From Burkholderiales bacterium (GTDB lineage: Bacteria; Pseudomonadota; Gammaproteobacteria; Burkholderiales; Burkholderiaceae_F), in assembly GCA_021205255.1 (NCBI GenBank), contig JAJPXW010000221.1, forward strand, positions 1-5,848: a stretch of DNA of 5,848 nucleotides, given 5' to 3'. A program made the position numbers and the translations under genes. The notes beneath the pieces are model-generated. The model had not been told where the DNA came from. It did not search any database and was given only the letters and a program-made list of their open reading frames with translations. Shown here one piece after another: positions 3,874 through 5,848 of this stretch. Every line of letters starts with the position of its first letter. Within the stretch, counting starts at the first letter, position 1.

Positions 3874-5848
3874 ATGGAAGCAAAAATTAAAACCTTTGCA
3901 AAGACCTTCTTTGCTACCTCTTTAATTGCGTGCCTGGGTTTTGGAACAGCTTCGGTACTAGCCGATCAAGTTCCAGGCTACTGTGGCGTAATCCTTTGCT
4001 CCTCTGGTGAAGCAGCATCTTTTCTTAAACAGCAATTAGAGCTAGGAGACGCAAAACTTGGCTGGTGGGACTGCAGAATTCAAGGTAAATGCCAGGATCT
4101 TGAGGAAGAAATCAAAAAACTTTCCATGGATGAAAAAGGTTGTACCTTAGACAAGCTCGCCTCTTACAGAAAAGACATTGCCGCTCTCGATACGAAATTA
4201 GGAGAATTAGTCTCCAAGTTTGGAGAAAAAGGAAGGGAAGCAGTTGGCTATAAGATGAGAGATGGTCTCACTGGCGACTTGATGAATCACTACAAGCAGT
4301 GCTACAAAGAGGGGTTTTTCAAGCCTGACCCCAACACATGTGTAACTGCTGACTGTGCGGCTCTTGTCACTGAAATAGAAAAGCTGGAAGTTAACCAGGA
4401 CAATTGCAAAGGACAGTTAAGAATCTTGTCCCAACAAATGAATAACAATGTTTGGGATTTTGATTACGAACAAAAGATTATTGGTGGCAAGTTAGATGCA
4501 TATAAAAATGAATGTGTGCAAGCTAACCTAATTCCGGCTTTAGAAGTTTTCGGGATGCCTATCTTCCAAAAGGACATCGTAATTGGCCAGCAGTGCGAAT
4601 CCATGGGAAGGAAGCTTGCTGAGGAAACTAACAATTTCCAAGAGAATGAGCAGGCTTGTCAATCCGACCACTATGATGCTTTACACAATCAAGTTAAGGA
4701 ACTTAGCGAAGCTCTAGCAAAGTTAGGCCAAGCAATAGGTGAACCAAATAGCTCTTGGCGTACAAATATTATTGACGACTTTAAATGGAAAATCACTCAG
4801 CACTTTGCCAAATGCGAAAATCAAAACCTTTTCCCAACTGAAAAGACCCGTTGCCTTTCGCAAGAATGCAAGGATGTAGTTGCCCAAATAGAAAATTATC
4901 AAGTAAACAAGGAAAATTGCGAAAATAACCCTAACAAAACTCGTATCAAGACTCCTTTCAAATTCGAGGAGGAAATAGAGAAGACTACATTAAGCAACTA
5001 CAGAATAAAATGCATGGATGCAAACATCATTCCAGCAGCTAAAGCTTATGGAATGCCCATTTTTAATAAGGACCTCCCATTAGCTAATCAATGTCAATCT
5101 CTTGAAGACAAACTCGATTCGTATGTTAAGGGATTCAAGATGAGTGCTGAAAGTTGCTCCCTTGAATTGTTCAATACCCTTAACAAAGATTTTTCTGATT
5201 TTGGAGATTTGCTTGAAAAACTTGCCAAAGTAAGCCCGAATCCACCAAGATTTAACGACTGGACAAATCAATATACAAGAAAATTTGATCGGGACATTAT
5301 TCAGCATTTCGTTGCTTGTGAAAAAGAAGGTCTGTTCCCGTCCGATAAGTCCAAGTGTCTATCTCAAAGATGTATGGATGACAAAGCTGAAATTGAAGCC
5401 TTGGTAGTTAATGAGAACAATTGCAAGCACAAATCTTCTCCTTCTTCTATTCAGACAATTTTCAAGTTTGAAGAAGGGGTTCTTAGAAATGCTTATACGG
5501 TGTACCGGACGAAGTGTATCGACGCCAATCTTCTGCCAGCTGGTAAAATCTTTGATCATCCAGTCTTGAAGAAAGACTTGCCACTGGCTCAAAGCATAGA
5601 GGCAACTGGCGATAAGTTGAATAGCGAACTGCTCTCAATCTCTAAAAAGGTCAATGCTTCAACCTGCACCACGGAAAAATACAAAGAGCTCGACGCTCTA
5701 TTAGTAAAGTATGGGGATGAGCTGGACAAACTGGCTGCCGCCATGGGAGTCAATTCTCAAGTTTATTGGCTTGCGGTACCTTATACGAAGCCTAAAAATG
5801 CCCTTCATGACCATTTCCGGGAGTGCGCAAGACAAAAGTTATTCCCTA
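3874..5848 (+). CDS. Secreted cysteine-patterned repeat protein, 3' end outside window
   Basis: I do not recognise this protein. The frame is open for 658 codons and runs off the window. The N-terminus has Lys4, Lys6 and Lys10, a hydrophobic stretch to about residue 29, and a good signal peptidase I site after VLA (30/31), so it should be exported. A lipobox-like LIAC (17-20) leaves a lipoprotein as a less likely alternative. The mature part holds 26 cysteines in a repeating pattern: units begin at Cys90, Cys262, Cys428 and Cys598, about 166-172 residues apart. Each unit reads C, about 52 residues, C-x12-C-x4-C-x16-C, 30-35 residues, C-x26-C. Shared text includes LFP near the third cysteine, a VN..NC ending, and DAN..PA followed by KDLPLA. 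Long Lys/Glu-rich segments between cysteines look helical. No catalytic motif is seen. ATG is chosen for the signal peptide; its ribosome binding site is weak (AGG at 3866-3868), and the frame continues upstream to a GTG at 3778. A disulfide-braced surface or periplasmic binding/scaffold protein is a guess. Confidence 0.88.
   Translation, partial: MEAKIKTFAKTFFATSLIACLGFGTASVLADQVPGYCGVILCSSGEAASFLKQQLELGDAKLGWWDCRIQGKCQDLEEEIKKLSMDEKGCTLDKLASYRKDIAALDTKLGELVSKFGEKGREAVGYKMRDGLTGDLMNHYKQCYKEGFFKPDPNTCVTADCAALVTEIEKLEVNQDNCKGQLRILSQQMNNNVWDFDYEQKIIGGKLDAYKNECVQANLIPALEVFGMPIFQKDIVIGQQCESMGRKLAEETNNFQENEQACQSDHYDALHNQVKELSEALAKLGQAIGEPNSSWRTNIIDDFKWKITQHFAKCENQNLFPTEKTRCLSQECKDVVAQIENYQVNKENCENNPNKTRIKTPFKFEEEIEKTTLSNYRIKCMDANIIPAAKAYGMPIFNKDLPLANQCQSLEDKLDSYVKGFKMSAESCSLELFNTLNKDFSDFGDLLEKLAKVSPNPPRFNDWTNQYTRKFDRDIIQHFVACEKEGLFPSDKSKCLSQRCMDDKAEIEALVVNENNCKHKSSPSSIQTIFKFEEGVLRNAYTVYRTKCIDANLLPAGKIFDHPVLKKDLPLAQSIEATGDKLNSELLSISKKVNASTCTTEKYKELDALLVKYGDELDKLAAAMGVNSQVYWLAVPYTKPKNALHDHFRECARQKLFP
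4141..4656 (+). repeat. Protein repeat unit 1 (residues 90-261)
   Basis: Cysteines are at 90, 143, 156, 161, 178, 214 and 241. It contains YKEGFFKPDPNTC, VNQDNC and QANLIPALEVFGMPIFQKD. It is the most divergent full unit: the Cys178-Cys214 gap is 35 residues rather than 30, and KDIVIGQQC replaces the KDLPLA.QC form. Confidence 0.85.
4657..5154 (+). repeat. Protein repeat unit 2 (residues 262-427)
   Basis: Cysteines are at 262, 314, 327, 332, 349, 380 and 407. It shares NLFPTEKTRCLSQEC, VNKENC, FKFEEE, KCMDANIIPAAK and KDLPLANQC closely with unit 3, so units 2 and 3 look like the most recent duplication. The DNA of the two copies has diverged clearly, so the duplication is not recent in absolute terms. 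Confidence 0.88.
5155..5664 (+). repeat. Protein repeat unit 3 (residues 428-597)
   Basis: Cysteines are at 428, 482, 495, 500, 517 and 548. It carries GLFPSDKSKCLSQRC, VNENNC, FKFEEG, KCIDANLLPAGK and KDLPLAQ. The seventh cysteine of the pattern is replaced by Ile575 (codon ATA), leaving an odd number in this unit. Confidence 0.88.
5665..5848 (+). repeat. Protein repeat unit 4, cut by window end (residues 598-658)
   Basis: Only the first third is visible. Cys598 and Cys651 have the expected 52-residue gap, and HFRECARQKLFP matches HFAKCENQNLFP and HFVACEKEGLFP of units 2 and 3. The window ends five residues short of where the next cysteine is predicted, so the protein almost certainly continues. 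Confidence 0.8.

Noticed and set aside
5080..5592. Two minus-strand frames of 75 and 77 codons opposite the repeat protein
   Set aside because: Shadows of the repeat coding sequence; the plus-strand frame has a signal peptide and periodic cysteines, these have nothing comparable.

Overview
The window (5,848 nt) looks like chromosomal DNA from an AT-leaning Gram-negative bacterium. Two of its three genes encode proteins with Sec-type export signals. The two recognisable proteins, a malic enzyme and a periplasmic M20 peptidase, would suit a host-associated proteobacterium. A Sutterellaceae-like gut organism is my best guess, from general resemblance only and with low confidence. I saw no mobile element, CRISPR array, tRNA or rRNA.

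Layout: (1) 1-147 is the leader of the first gene, with a possible -10 box and a strong hairpin in the presumed 5' UTR. (2) 148-1776 (+) is a complete malic enzyme with all catalytic residues. (3) 1777-2254 is a convergent intergenic region with a good rho-independent terminator (1902-1944) for the malic enzyme and a second hairpin (2192-2231) nearer the opposing gene. (4) 2255-3472 (-) is a complete, exported M20-family metallopeptidase of the carboxypeptidase G2 (glutamate carboxypeptidase) type, starting at an ATG rather than the TTG one codon upstream. (5) 3473-3873 is a 401-nt divergent intergenic region that should hold promoters for both flanking genes. (6) 3874 to the window end (+) is a large open frame with no stop inside the window. 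It encodes a secreted, cysteine-patterned repeat protein of no family I recognise.

The three genes do not form an operon: each has its own transcription direction or terminator. The malic enzyme is cytoplasmic central metabolism (malate to pyruvate, CO2 and reduced cofactor). The peptidase and the repeat protein are divergently transcribed and both predicted to leave the cytoplasm, but nothing in the sequence ties their functions together. The most novel item is the repeat protein: units of about 166-172 residues with seven cysteines at nearly fixed spacing, running off the end of the window in the middle of a unit.
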